Shown here in pieces: positions 1 to 8,280 of a stretch of 64,000 nt of DNA (positions are counted from its first letter, which is position 1; every line of letters starts with the position of its first letter). A program made the translations under genes and the position numbers. Source of the stretch: JAAYBF01 sp963716445 (GTDB taxonomy: Bacteria > Actinomycetota > Thermoleophilia > Solirubrobacterales > Thermoleophilaceae); contig OY970313.1 in NCBI GenBank assembly GCA_963716445.1, forward strand, positions 1,116,001 through 1,180,000, given 5' to 3'. A model generated the notes under the pieces. The model searched no databases. It had not been told where the DNA came from and saw nothing but the letters and a program-made list of their open reading frames with translations.

Positions 1-810
1 GACGGAATTGCCAAGACGCGGCTGCTGACCGCCGCCGAGGAGCTCTTCCTCGCCAAGCGCATCGAGCGCGGCGACCTCGACGCGAAGAGCCGCATGACCG
101 AGGCCAACCTCCGCCTCGTCGTGTCGATCGCGAAGCGCTACCGCAACCAGGGCCTCGACTTCATGGAGCTGATCCAGGAGGGCTCGATCGGCCTCGTCCG
201 GGCGGTCGAGAAGTTCGACTACCGCAAGGGCTTCAAGTTCTCGACCTACGCGACCTGGTGGATCCGCCAGGCGATCTCGCGCGCGTTGGCCGACAAGTCG
301 CGCACGATCAGGATCCCGATCCACATCAACCAGGTGCTCCAGAAGCTCGACGGGGCCCAGCGCAAGCTCGAAGCCGTCGGGGACCGCGATCCGACCGTCG
401 AGGAGATCGCCGCCGCGTCGGGGATCGACATCGATCCCGAGGAGGCCGAGCTGATCATGCGGGCGTCGCGCGCCCCCGTATCGCTCGACAAGCCCGTCGG
501 CGGCGCCGGCGAGGACGACGCGGCCGAACTCGGCCATCTGATCCCGGACGAGAGCGCGGTGTCCCCGTTCGACGCCGCGGCGGAGGCGCTCGCACGCACG
601 CAGCTGGCACAGGCGCTGGAGAACCTCTCCTACCGTGAGCGTCGGATCGTCGAGCTGCGCTACGGGCTGTTCGGCGAGCAGCCGCGGACGCTCGACGACG
701 TCGGCCGGATGTTCGGCCTGACTCGCGAGCGTGCACGTCAGATCGAGGAGCACGCCGTGCGCAAGCTGGGGTCGCTGGCCGAGGCACAGGGCCTCCGCGA
801 CGTCGCTTGA
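1..810 (+). CDS. Sigma-70 family RNA polymerase sigma factor (5' end missing)
   Basis: The frame is open from base 1, so the gene enters from outside the window; 269 residues are visible. It directs RNA polymerase to promoters. Region 1.2/2.1 (NLRLVVSIAKRY), the region 2.3-2.4 helix (FSTYATWWIRQAI) and the region 4.2 helix-turn-helix (TLDDVGRMFGLTRERARQI, near the C-terminus) are all present. An ATG lies at base 94, but upstream residues match sigma region 1.2, so it is internal. The C-terminal tail (SLAEAQGLRDVA) lacks the usual RHPSR ending of primary sigma factors, which suggests a group 2 factor rather than housekeeping RpoD; this is inference. A GC-rich hairpin follows about 180 bases downstream. 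Confidence 0.9.
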   Translation, partial: DGIAKTRLLTAAEELFLAKRIERGDLDAKSRMTEANLRLVVSIAKRYRNQGLDFMELIQEGSIGLVRAVEKFDYRKGFKFSTYATWWIRQAISRALADKSRTIRIPIHINQVLQKLDGAQRKLEAVGDRDPTVEEIAAASGIDIDPEEAELIMRASRAPVSLDKPVGGAGEDDAAELGHLIPDESAVSPFDAAAEALARTQLAQALENLSYRERRIVELRYGLFGEQPRTLDDVGRMFGLTRERARQIEEHAVRKLGSLAEAQGLRDVA

Positions 811-986
811 GGTAGCGCACCCTGGGGGAACGGCAAGGTTTCCAGCGGAGAATGCGGGGAACTGTCCAATTAGGACATCCCATCGGTGGATGACTGTGCA
901 TAACATGCCGCGCCAGACGTCGAGTCCTCGGCGCGGAGCCCTCCCTCCAATTGGCTCCGCTGCCTGGGGCGGGCATCAAAGGGCGT

Positions 987-1014
987 GCACGGCCGCCTCA
1001 CACTGCGGCCGTGC
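987..1014 (+). terminator. GC-rich hairpin after the sigma factor gene
   Basis: A perfect 10-bp stem (GCACGGCCGC / GCGGCCGTGC, loop 8 nt) lies in the 294-base gap between the sigma factor and the dehydratase pair. There is no T-run. The rest of the gap holds two shorter inverted repeats near 867 and 935 and the promoter at 1065; no gene is seen there. Confidence 0.5.
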
Positions 1015-1064
1015 CGCCCGCCCGCCCGCCCCCTGGTGAACCGCTCTCGTCCACGTCGGACGGC

Positions 1065-1070
1065 TAGACT
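1065..1070 (+). promoter_or_regulatory. -10 element for the MaoC/Had-like pair
   Basis: TAGACT sits 34 bases upstream of the GTG at 1105. The mRNA would carry a short leader holding a good ribosome site (GAAAGGAG at about 1092-1099). The same TAGACT hexamer recurs upstream of genes at 6872, 32815 and 47433. Confidence 0.5.
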
Positions 1071-1104
1071 GCCGCGCCGCAACGGACGTAGCGAAAGGAG
1101 TCGC

Positions 1105-1545
1105 GTGCCGGTAGACGTCAGCGCCAAGGGCAAGCAGTACCCGCCCGCCGAGTACGAGGTCGGCAAGGAGAAGATCCGCGAGTACGCCCAGGCCGTCGGC
1201 GAGGACAGCCCCGTCTACTTCGACCGCACGGCCGCTCAGGCCGCGGGCCTGCGCGACATCCCCGCCCCGCCGATGTTCGCGGTCGTCTACTCGGCGGCCG
1301 CGATGGCCCCCGCGATCCTCGACCCGGAGGTCGGGATCGACTTCGCGCGGATGGTCCACGGCGGCCAGGAGTTCGAGTGGGGCGAGCCCGTCTGCTCGGG
1401 CGACACCGTCACGACCGTCGCCAAGTGCAGCGACATCTACGAGAAGGACGGCAAGGGCTTCTACGTCTTCGAGTCCGTCTCCATCAACCAGGACGGCGAG
1501 CAGGTCGTGCGCGCGACCTGGACCAACATCGTGAGGGCGGCATGA
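1105..1545 (+). CDS. MaoC-family (HadA-like) dehydratase subunit
   Basis: A 146-residue single hot-dog-fold protein of the FAS1-like/MaoC dehydratase N-terminal family, resembling mycobacterial HadA, the partner subunit of (3R)-hydroxyacyl-ACP dehydratase in type II fatty-acid synthesis. GTG at 1105 is chosen because a strong Shine-Dalgarno (GAAAGGAG) lies 6 bases upstream; the frame is open further upstream without support. At the position of the hydratase motif it reads YAQAVGEDSPVYFD, lacking the catalytic His found in the partner gene, as expected for a non-catalytic subunit. The stop overlaps the next ATG (ATGA), so the pair is translationally coupled. Confidence 0.85.
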   Translation: MPVDVSAKGKQYPPAEYEVGKEKIREYAQAVGEDSPVYFDRTAAQAAGLRDIPAPPMFAVVYSAAAMAPAILDPEVGIDFARMVHGGQEFEWGEPVCSGDTVTTVAKCSDIYEKDGKGFYVFESVSINQDGEQVVRATWTNIVRAA

Positions 1546-1934
1546 CCGTGAACGTCGGCGACTCCATCCCCGAGCTGCGCGTCACGCCCGACCGCTTCCT
1601 GCCGCACCGCTACGCCGGCGCCTCGGGGGACTTCAACCCGATCCACCTCGACAGGGAGCTCGCCACCCAGTTCGGGCTGCCGGGGAACATCCTGCACGGC
1701 CTCTACGGGATGGCGCTCGTCGCCCGTGCCGCCACGGCGGCCGCCGGCGGCGACCCGCGAGCCCTGAAGCGCCTGTCGGTCCAGTTCCGGGGCATGGCGC
1801 TTCCGGAGCAGGAGATCGTGGTGAGCGGAACGGTGACGGCGGTCGACGACGGGCGCGCGACGGTGGACACGGTCGCCGAGCAGTCCGGCAAGCAGATCAT
1901 CAAGAACGCCCAGGCCGAGCTTCGGCTCGGTTAG
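1542..1934 (+). CDS. MaoC-family (HadB-like) dehydratase, catalytic subunit
   Basis: A 130-residue MaoC-type hot-dog protein. The hydratase-2 motif YAGASGDFNPIHLD (about residues 24-37) carries the Asp and His of the active site, so this is the likely catalytic half of a heterodimer with the preceding gene, acting on (3R)-hydroxyacyl thioesters. It starts with ATG overlapping the previous TGA. hrcA follows after 26 bases but probably has its own promoter. Whether the true substrate is a fatty-acid synthase intermediate or another acyl-CoA cannot be decided here. Confidence 0.87.
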   Translation: MTVNVGDSIPELRVTPDRFLPHRYAGASGDFNPIHLDRELATQFGLPGNILHGLYGMALVARAATAAAGGDPRALKRLSVQFRGMALPEQEIVVSGTVTAVDDGRATVDTVAEQSGKQIIKNAQAELRLG

Positions 1935-1960
1935 CGGCGCGCCCCGTCACAATTGATGCC

Positions 1961-2989
1961 GTGCAGGTAACGGCTCGCCAGCAGTTCATCCTCCGCAAGG
2001 TCGTGGAGGGCTACGCCAACCTCGACCATCCGGTCGGATCGAAGTGGCTCGCCGAGCAGGACGACGTGCCCTGGGGGCCCTCGACGGTGCGCTCGGAGCT
2101 GGCGCGGCTCGAGCAGATCGGGCTGCTCGAGCACCCGCACACCTCAGCCGCCCGGGTCCCGACCGACAGTGGCTATCGCCACTACGTCGACGACCTGCTG
2201 GCGCAGGGGGGGCTGCCGGCCCCACGCAAGAAGCCGGTCGAGCTGTCCCATCTGAGGCGAGAGATCGACGCGGCGATGCGCGCCACCACCGAGCAGCTCT
2301 CGCAGGTCACGGATCTCGTCGCCCTGGTCAGCGCGCCGCCGATCGAGACGGCGACGATCCACCGCGTCGAGATGCTGGCGCTGCAGCCGCAGGTGGCGAT
2401 GGTCGTCGTCATCACATCGACGGGCGGCGTGACGAAGCGCGTGATCCCGTTCGACGGGCCGCTCGACCGCGGCCTCGTCGACTGGGCCGGCGCGTACCTC
2501 AACGAGGCGCTCGGCGGGATCGACGTCGGCTCGCGGTTGCTGCAGGGCAAGCTCGAGGACGCGAGCCTCGACCAGCGCGAGCGCGACTTCCTCGCTCGGC
2601 TGGCCCCGGCGTTCACCGAGCTGGTTGACAGCTCCGAGCACACCCTCTTCTACGACGGAGCCGCGCGGCTGATCTCCGAGCAGCGCTTCCAGGAGCTACC
2701 CCAGCTGTCTGAGCTGATCGAGGTGCTCGAGCGCCGCCGGGCGCTGCTCGCGATCATGCGCGCGTCGCTGTCCGAGCCGAGCGTCTACCTGCGGATCGGC
2801 CACGAGAACCCGGCTCCGGAGCTGCGGTCGCTGAGCATGGTCGCGGCGAACTACGGCCTCGCGCGGCGCAATCTGGGTGCGGTGAGCGTGCTCGGCCCCG
2901 TCCGCATGGACTATCCGGGAGCGATCACGGCCGTGCGCCTGGCGGCCAACGAGCTGTCGCGCTTCATGGCCAAGGTCTACGACGAGTAG
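1961..2989 (+). CDS. hrcA: Heat-inducible transcription repressor HrcA
   Basis: A 342-residue HrcA, the repressor that binds CIRCE operators in front of chaperone genes. The N-terminal winged helix (about residues 1-75, containing PVGSKWLAE and GPSTVRSELARLE) and the GAF-like middle domain are full length. The GTG start has no Shine-Dalgarno; a CACAAT hexamer 7 bases upstream (1948-1953) may be a leaderless -10. dnaJ starts on the base after the stop, giving the hrcA-dnaJ2 pair known from actinobacteria. No CIRCE repeat is visible upstream, so autoregulation through CIRCE is not supported; targets are presumably elsewhere. Confidence 0.95.
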   Translation: MQVTARQQFILRKVVEGYANLDHPVGSKWLAEQDDVPWGPSTVRSELARLEQIGLLEHPHTSAARVPTDSGYRHYVDDLLAQGGLPAPRKKPVELSHLRREIDAAMRATTEQLSQVTDLVALVSAPPIETATIHRVEMLALQPQVAMVVVITSTGGVTKRVIPFDGPLDRGLVDWAGAYLNEALGGIDVGSRLLQGKLEDASLDQRERDFLARLAPAFTELVDSSEHTLFYDGAARLISEQRFQELPQLSELIEVLERRRALLAIMRASLSEPSVYLRIGHENPAPELRSLSMVAANYGLARRNLGAVSVLGPVRMDYPGAITAVRLAANELSRFMAKVYDE

Positions 2990-4111
2990 ATGAGACGCGA
3001 CGCGTACGAGGTGCTCGGCGTCGAGCGCGGCGCCGACGAGCGCCAGGTCAAGAAGCGATTTCGCGTGCTCGCGCGCGAGCTGCACCCCGACGTCAACTCC
3101 GGCGCGGACGCCGAGGAGCGCTTCAAGGAGGCGGCCGAGGCCTACGAGGTGCTCTCCGACCGGGAGCGACGGGAGATCTACGACCGCTACGGCTGGGAGG
3201 GGCTCGACTCGCGCGGCAAGGCGCCTCACGCGCACGGCTTCGGCTCCTTCGCCGACATCTTCGACGCCTTCTTCGGCGGCGACCCGTTCGGCGGTCGCGG
3301 CGCCCGCGGCCCGGGACCGGCCCAGGGCGCCGACGTCGGCGTCGAGGTCGAGATCGAGCTCGAGCAGGCCGCCCACGGCGCCGGCGTCGAGGTCTCGTTC
3401 GACGTCGTCGCGACCTGCGAGCGCTGCCATGGCAACCGAGCCGAGCCCGGAACGCCGATTGAGCGCTGCGACCGCTGCGGCGGCACGGGGCAGCTCAAGG
3501 AGGTCTCGCGCACCGCGTTCGGCCAGCTCGTCCGCTCGCGCGCCTGCGACGTCTGCGGCGGCGACGGCAAGGTCGCCGCTACGCCGTGCTCGGAGTGCGG
3601 CGGCCGCGGCCGCCACGCGACCCGCCGGACGCTGGACGTCGACCTGCCCGCCGGGATCGCCGACGGCCAGCGGGTGCGGCTCACCGGCCACGGCCATGCC
3701 GGCGACCGCGGCGGTCCTCCCGGCGACCTCTACGTCCTCGTGACGGTCGCCGAGGACGAGCGCTTCGTGCGCGACGGCGGCGACCTCGTCAGCGTCGTCG
3801 ACGTCGACGCGCCGGCCGCCGCGCTCGGTGCGACCGTGACCGTGCCGACGCTCGACGGCGACGAGGAGATCGACGTCCCCGCCGGAACCCAGCCGGGTAC
3901 CGTCGTCACGCTGCGCGGGCTCGGGATGCCGGAGATCGGCCGCGGCCGCCGCGGAGATCAGCGCGTGGTGCTCAACGTCGTCGTGCCGCGCAACCTCGAC
4001 GACCGCCAGCGCGAGCTGCTCTCCGAGCTCTCCGACAGCCTCACCGAGGAGAACCGCCAGCAGGCGCGGCACGAGTCGATCGTCGACAAGGTCCGCCGGG
4101 CTCTGCGGTGA
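2990..4111 (+). CDS. dnaJ: Chaperone protein DnaJ (DnaJ2 type)
   Basis: A 373-residue Hsp40 co-chaperone that stimulates DnaK ATPase and delivers unfolded substrates. J domain at residues 1-70 with the HPD motif (ELHPDVN), a Gly/Phe-rich linker (about 78-110), a cysteine-rich zinc domain (about 143-210) and two C-terminal beta-barrel domains. Three zinc motifs are canonical (CDRCGGTG, CDVCGGDG, CSECGGRG); the first reads CERCHGNR and has lost its final glycine. It begins immediately after the hrcA stop and overlaps prmA by GTGA, so hrcA, dnaJ and prmA form one operon. Confidence 0.95.
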   Translation: MRRDAYEVLGVERGADERQVKKRFRVLARELHPDVNSGADAEERFKEAAEAYEVLSDRERREIYDRYGWEGLDSRGKAPHAHGFGSFADIFDAFFGGDPFGGRGARGPGPAQGADVGVEVEIELEQAAHGAGVEVSFDVVATCERCHGNRAEPGTPIERCDRCGGTGQLKEVSRTAFGQLVRSRACDVCGGDGKVAATPCSECGGRGRHATRRTLDVDLPAGIADGQRVRLTGHGHAGDRGGPPGDLYVLVTVAEDERFVRDGGDLVSVVDVDAPAAALGATVTVPTLDGDEEIDVPAGTQPGTVVTLRGLGMPEIGRGRRGDQRVVLNVVVPRNLDDRQRELLSELSDSLTEENRQQARHESIVDKVRRALR

Positions 4112-4917
4112 TCCGCCTCGCGGTGCGAGCGCCGGCGGCCGCCGCCGAGCAGGTGCTGGCCGCGCTGCTCGAGCTGGCCCCGTCGGGCGTCGAGCAGGTC
4201 GACGGCGTCGACACGGTCGAGTTCGCCGTCTACGGCGCTCCCGGCGAGCTTCCCGAGCTCGACGAGGGCGAGGCCGAGGTCGGCGGCATCCGCGTCAGCG
4301 TCTCGGGCGCCGAGGTCCCGGACGACTGGGCCGAGCGCTGGAAGCGCTTCCACGCCCCGGTCCTGGTCGCCGATCGCCTCTACGTCCGCCCGCCCTGGGA
4401 GGAGCCGCCGATCCGCCCCGGCGTGATCGACCTGAAGATCGACCCCGGCCGCGCGTTCGGCACCGGCGCCCACCCCACGACGCGCCTTTGCCTCGAGCTG
4501 CTCGCCGAGCTCGCCGCCGGCGACCGGCGCGGATCGCTCTGCGACCTCGGCTGCGGCTCCGGCGTCCTGTCGATCGCCGCCGCCAAGCTCGGCTTCGCCC
4601 CCGTCGAGGCCGTCGACTCCGACCGCCTCGCCGTCGAGGCCACCACGATCAACGCCCGCGAGAACGGCGTCGTGCTCGACAGCGTCCGCCGCGCCAACCT
4701 CCGCGAGGAGCCCGCCCCACGCGCCGACGCGATCGTCGCCAACCTCATGCGCCCGCTCCTGCTGCGCGTCGCCGACCTCGTCGAGCACCGTCCTCGCGCC
4801 CTGATCGCCTCCGGCCTGCTCGACCATGAGGCCGACGAGGTCTCCGCCGCCTTCGCCCCGCTCTCGGAGGCCGGCCGCCGCTCCGACCGTGGCTGGACCG
4901 CCCTGCTGCTGACCTAG
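4108..4917 (+). CDS. prmA: Ribosomal protein L11 methyltransferase PrmA
   Basis: A 269-residue SAM-dependent methyltransferase that methylates ribosomal protein L11. The family signature GTGAHPTTRLCLELL and the SAM-binding loop DLGCGSGVLSIAAAKLG are intact, as is the NL.RPLL segment after the catalytic NPP-like position (VANLMRPLLL). The GTG start at 4108 overlaps the dnaJ stop (GTGA). The N-terminal substrate-recognition domain (about residues 1-60) is present but divergent. A long inverted repeat follows the stop and probably ends the transcript. Confidence 0.92.
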   Translation: MIRLAVRAPAAAAEQVLAALLELAPSGVEQVDGVDTVEFAVYGAPGELPELDEGEAEVGGIRVSVSGAEVPDDWAERWKRFHAPVLVADRLYVRPPWEEPPIRPGVIDLKIDPGRAFGTGAHPTTRLCLELLAELAAGDRRGSLCDLGCGSGVLSIAAAKLGFAPVEAVDSDRLAVEATTINARENGVVLDSVRRANLREEPAPRADAIVANLMRPLLLRVADLVEHRPRALIASGLLDHEADEVSAAFAPLSEAGRRSDRGWTALLLT

Positions 4918-4949
4918 CCTCTGCGCGGTTCGGATCCCGAGGCGCCTTC

Positions 4950-5003
4950 TGTCCAAATGGATGGTTGAGCACACCAGGGTGTGCTCAACCATCCATTCGG
5001 ACA
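4950..5003. repeat. Long inverted repeat (hairpin family, member A) between convergent genes
   Basis: Two 26-base arms (4950-4975 and 4978-5003) with one mismatch and a 2-base loop; the inner arm reads ATGGATGGTTGAGCACACC. It lies between the ends of prmA (+) and the antiporter (-), so it may act as a bidirectional terminator. Its sequence is related to hairpins at 49818 and 57390, and more distantly to those at 19605, 25489 and 49930. Confidence 0.8.
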
Positions 5004-5031
5004 GAGGGGAGGCGCTCGGGAAGCGCCCGGA

Positions 5032-6843
5032 TCACGGCGCCGAGCTCTGGAGGACCGCGCCGGCGACCTCCTGCCACCACGCCTTCACCTGCGGGCTCTC
5101 GGAGCGGCCGATCCGCTCGCGGCAGTAGCGGGCCAGCTGGCGCGGGCTGCCGGTCGCGACGACCCCGGCGCCGGTGACGGCGAGCCGGCCGTCGGCGAGC
5201 AGCACCAGCGCGCCGCGCGCCTCGCGGCGGGTCCGGAGCGTGCGCGTGACGGCCACGCCCTCGATCTGCTCGGGCGCGGCCGGGTCTCCGTCCTCGGTCC
5301 TCCACGGCTTGACGCTGAAGATCGGGGAGCGCCCCTTGAGAACCGGCACCTCGGTGGCGTTCAGGCCGTCGATCGGCCCGGTGCGCCAGCGCTCGAAGAG
5401 TCCCTCGACGTCGCGGCGGGCGGCCTCGCGAACGACGATGTGGAGGCGGTCGCCGGCGGCGACCTCGGTCGATCCGCGCGGGAGCAGCGCCTCGTCCTCG
5501 CGGACGATGATGTTGACGAGCGCGTCGCGCGGAAGGCCGAGCTGGTTGACGAGGCGGCCGACGAGCGCGTCCTCGGGGCGGACCGGGAACTCGAGCACCT
5601 CGGCGCCGAGGCGGCGAATCGTGCCGACCTCCATCAGCGGGCGCGGCAGGGCCGGCTCGCTCGTCGTCACCCCGAGCAGGCGCGCGAGCGGGTCGATCGT
5701 CGCTCCCTGGATCAGCGCCGAGGTGATCACGACGAAGAAGACGAGGTTGAAGAACAGATCCGCCTGCGGCACGCCCTCGATCACCGGGAACGTGGCGAAG
5801 ACGACCGGCAGCGCGCCGCGCAGACCGGCCCAGCTCACGAGCGTCATCTCGGGCGCCGAGTAGCCGGCGGGCCGCGTCGTGAGGAACGTCGCCACCGGCC
5901 GCGCGACGAGCGTCAGCACGACGGCCAGCAGCAGCCCGTCGACCACGACCTCGCTCAGCTCGCTGGGGAACACCAGCAGGCCGAGCGTGAAGAAGAGGGC
6001 GATCTGCGCGACCCAGGCGACGCCGGCGTGGAAGTCGTCGATCGTCCGTCGCGCGGGGATCCGCGCGCCGCCGAGCGCCAGGCCGGCGAGGTAGACGGCG
6101 AGGAAGCCCGAGCCGCCCAGCGTGTCGGCGATCCCGTAGGCGAGGGCGGCCGTCGCGATCGAGGCGACGGGGTAGAGGCCGGTCGTCGCGAAGCTGACGC
6201 GCCGGAAGGCCGCCACGGCGGCGGCGCCGATCGCGAAGCCCGAGACAGCGCCGATCGAAAGCTGCTCGAACATCAGCAGGGCCATGTCGGCGAGGCCGTA
6301 GTCGGGCGCCTGTATCCACTCGATGAAGCCGAGCACGAGCAGGACTGCGAGCGGGTCGTTGAAGCCCGACTCCGCCTCGAGCGTGCGCGCCAGCTTTCGC
6401 TTGATGCTCGACCCGCGCAGCACGGAGAAGATCGCCGCGCTGTCGGTCGACGCGATCACGGCGCCGAGCAGCAGGCCCTCGAGCACCGTGAGGCCGAACA
6501 GCAGGTGGGCCAGCAGTCCCGTGACGACCGCCGTGATCAGCGTGCCGAGAGTCGCGAGCGGGAGCGCGCCGCGCAGCACCGGCCGGATCTCGCCCCAGCC
6601 CGCCGCCAGTCCGCCCTCGAACAGGATCAGCGTCAGCGCGATGATCCCGATCGTCCGCGCCAGCTCGACATCGTGCTTGCTGCTGCCGAAGTCGATCAGC
6701 CCGAGGCCGTCGGAGCCGATCGCCATCCCGAGCAGCAGGAACAGCACCAGGCCGGGCACGCGCAGGCGGCCGGCGAGCAGCGTGGCGCCTATCCCGAGCG
6801 CCAGCAAACCGCCGGCGACCAGGATGAGGGTGCCGTCCTCCAT
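5032..6843 (-). CDS. CPA1-family cation/proton antiporter (NhaP2/CvrA-like)
   Basis: A 603-residue membrane protein: about 12-13 hydrophobic helices (residues 5-400) of the Na+/H+ exchanger fold, followed by a cytoplasmic RCK_C/TrkA_C-like domain (about 415-500) and a further C-terminal region. The family segments ASTDSAAIFSVLRG and EAESGFNDPLAVLLV hold the acidic ion-binding residues. The RCK_C domain resembles K+/H+ antiporters of the NhaP2 (CvrA) group, suggesting potassium export regulated by a cytoplasmic ligand; the ion is inferred. ATG at 6843 is preferred over an upstream frame extension that runs into the divergent yqeY. Divergent gap is 28 bases. Confidence 0.88.
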   Translation of the reverse strand: MEDGTLILVAGGLLALGIGATLLAGRLRVPGLVLFLLLGMAIGSDGLGLIDFGSSKHDVELARTIGIIALTLILFEGGLAAGWGEIRPVLRGALPLATLGTLITAVVTGLLAHLLFGLTVLEGLLLGAVIASTDSAAIFSVLRGSSIKRKLARTLEAESGFNDPLAVLLVLGFIEWIQAPDYGLADMALLMFEQLSIGAVSGFAIGAAAVAAFRRVSFATTGLYPVASIATAALAYGIADTLGGSGFLAVYLAGLALGGARIPARRTIDDFHAGVAWVAQIALFFTLGLLVFPSELSEVVVDGLLLAVVLTLVARPVATFLTTRPAGYSAPEMTLVSWAGLRGALPVVFATFPVIEGVPQADLFFNLVFFVVITSALIQGATIDPLARLLGVTTSEPALPRPLMEVGTIRRLGAEVLEFPVRPEDALVGRLVNQLGLPRDALVNIIVREDEALLPRGSTEVAAGDRLHIVVREAARRDVEGLFERWRTGPIDGLNATEVPVLKGRSPIFSVKPWRTEDGDPAAPEQIEGVAVTRTLRTRREARGALVLLADGRLAVTGAGVVATGSPRQLARYCRERIGRSESPQVKAWWQEVAGAVLQSSAP

Positions 6844-6855
6844 TGGCGGGCAGCC

Positions 6856-6861
6856 TAGACT
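6856..6861 (+). promoter_or_regulatory. -10 element of a short-leader promoter for yqeY
   Basis: TAGACT, 10 bases before the ATG at 6872, inside the 28-base gap to the divergent antiporter gene. The transcript would be leaderless or nearly so, as no Shine-Dalgarno fits. Confidence 0.5.
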
Positions 6862-6871
6862 CCACGCTGGA

Positions 6872-7306
6872 ATGTCAGTTGCCCAGCAGGTGCAGGAGGA
6901 TGCGCGAGTCGCCCTCAAGGCGGGCGACAGGCAGCGGGCGGGAGCCCTGCGCCTGATCGCGTCCGAGCTTCAGCGCGCCGAGAAGGACGGCGGCGACGTC
7001 GACGAGGTCGAGGTGCTGCAGCGCGAGCGCAAGCGCCGCCTCGAGTCGGCGGAGGCCTACCGCGACGGCGGACGCGAGGATCTCGCCACGGCCGAGGAGT
7101 CCGAGGCGGAGCTGATCGGCGGCTACCTGCCCGAGCAGCTCGCCGACGACGAGCTCGCGGAGATCGTCGAGGGCGCCGTCGCCGAGTCGGGCGCGAGCTC
7201 GCCGAGGGACATGGGCAACGTGATGAAGCTGGTCATGCCGCTGGTCAAGGGACGGGCCGACGGCAAGCGGGTGAGCGCGGCCGTGAAGGAGAAGCTGACC
7301 TCGTAG
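6872..7306 (+). CDS. yqeY: GatB/YqeY domain-containing protein
   Basis: A 144-residue protein of the YqeY family, which shares the tRNA-binding tail domain of GatB, the amidotransferase subunit. It is helical and charged, with the conserved LRLI.SELQ segment near the N-terminus, the GGYLPEQL motif around residue 88 and the C-terminal MG.VMK.VMPLVKGRADGK.V region. Function is not well defined; a role in tRNA-dependent amidation is only suggested by homology. ATG at 6872 follows a likely -10 element. The last base of the stop is the first base of the phoH GTG, so the two are coupled. Confidence 0.9.
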   Translation: MSVAQQVQEDARVALKAGDRQRAGALRLIASELQRAEKDGGDVDEVEVLQRERKRRLESAEAYRDGGREDLATAEESEAELIGGYLPEQLADDELAEIVEGAVAESGASSPRDMGNVMKLVMPLVKGRADGKRVSAAVKEKLTS

Positions 7307-8280
7307 TGCGCCGCCAGCTCGAGCTACCGAACGACGTCGCCGCCGAGCTGGCCGGCCCCGAGGACGTGGTGATGCGCACACTCGAGCAGCACCTCGACTG
7401 CGAGGTGTTCCTGCGCGGCAACGTGCTCACGCTCGACGGCTCGGAGGAGCAGGTCGGAATGGGCGAGACGGTCGTCCGCGAGCTCTCCGACCTGATCAGG
7501 CAGGGCCACGACGTCGCGCCCGGAACGATCGAGGCGATCGGCTCCGCGCTCGACGAGCACGCGAGCCCGAGCGAGATCCTCGACGACGTGATCTGGCGCC
7601 ATCGCGGGCTCAAGGTGGCGCCCAAGACCGTCAACCAGAAGCGCTACGTCGACGCGATACGCGCGAACACGATCGCCGTCGGCATCGGTCCGGCGGGCAC
7701 CGGCAAGTCCTTCCTCGCCGTGGCGATGGCCGTCGCGGCGCTCCAGCGCCGCGAGGTCAACCGGATCGTGCTCACGCGTCCCGCCGTCGAGGCGGGCGAG
7801 CGGCTCGGCTTCCTGCCCGGCGACCTGATGGCCAAGGTCGACCCCTACCTGCGGCCGCTGTTCGACGCGCTCTACGACATGCTCGAGCCGGAGAAGGTCA
7901 ACCAGCACCTGGAGCGCGGCGTGATCGAGGTCGCGCCGCTCGCATTCATGCGCGGCCGCACGCTCAACGACTCGTTCATCATCGTCGACGAGGCGCAGAA
8001 CACGACGCCCGAGCAGATGAAGATGGTTTTGACGCGACTCGGGTTCGGCTCGAAGATGGTCGTCACCGGCGACGTCACCCAGGTCGACCTGCCGAAGACC
8101 GACCGCTCGGGGCTCGTCGTGATCGGCGACATCCTGGCCGAGGTCGAGGGCATCGAGTTCGTCCGGTTCGGCGGCGAGGACGTGGTGCGCCACAAGCTCG
8201 TCCAGCGGATCGTCGCGGCCTACGGCGAGTACGCCGAGAAGCAGGCCCCGGAGCTGCACACGACGCGCAGGAGAGCCTGA
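7306..8280 (+). CDS. phoH: PhoH family ATPase
   Basis: A 324-residue PhoH-like protein. An N-terminal KH-like domain (about residues 10-90) precedes the ATPase core, with Walker A GPAGTGKS (about residue 127) and Walker B IIVDEAQN. PhoH proteins are RNA-linked ATPases, commonly encoded next to ybeY as here, and are thought to act in RNA/ribosome quality control; substrate unknown. GTG start shares a base with the yqeY stop (TAGTG). The synteny yqeY-phoH-ybeY-era matches the conserved actinobacterial ribosome-maturation cluster. Confidence 0.94.
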   Translation: MRRQLELPNDVAAELAGPEDVVMRTLEQHLDCEVFLRGNVLTLDGSEEQVGMGETVVRELSDLIRQGHDVAPGTIEAIGSALDEHASPSEILDDVIWRHRGLKVAPKTVNQKRYVDAIRANTIAVGIGPAGTGKSFLAVAMAVAALQRREVNRIVLTRPAVEAGERLGFLPGDLMAKVDPYLRPLFDALYDMLEPEKVNQHLERGVIEVAPLAFMRGRTLNDSFIIVDEAQNTTPEQMKMVLTRLGFGSKMVVTGDVTQVDLPKTDRSGLVVIGDILAEVEGIEFVRFGGEDVVRHKLVQRIVAAYGEYAEKQAPELHTTRRRA

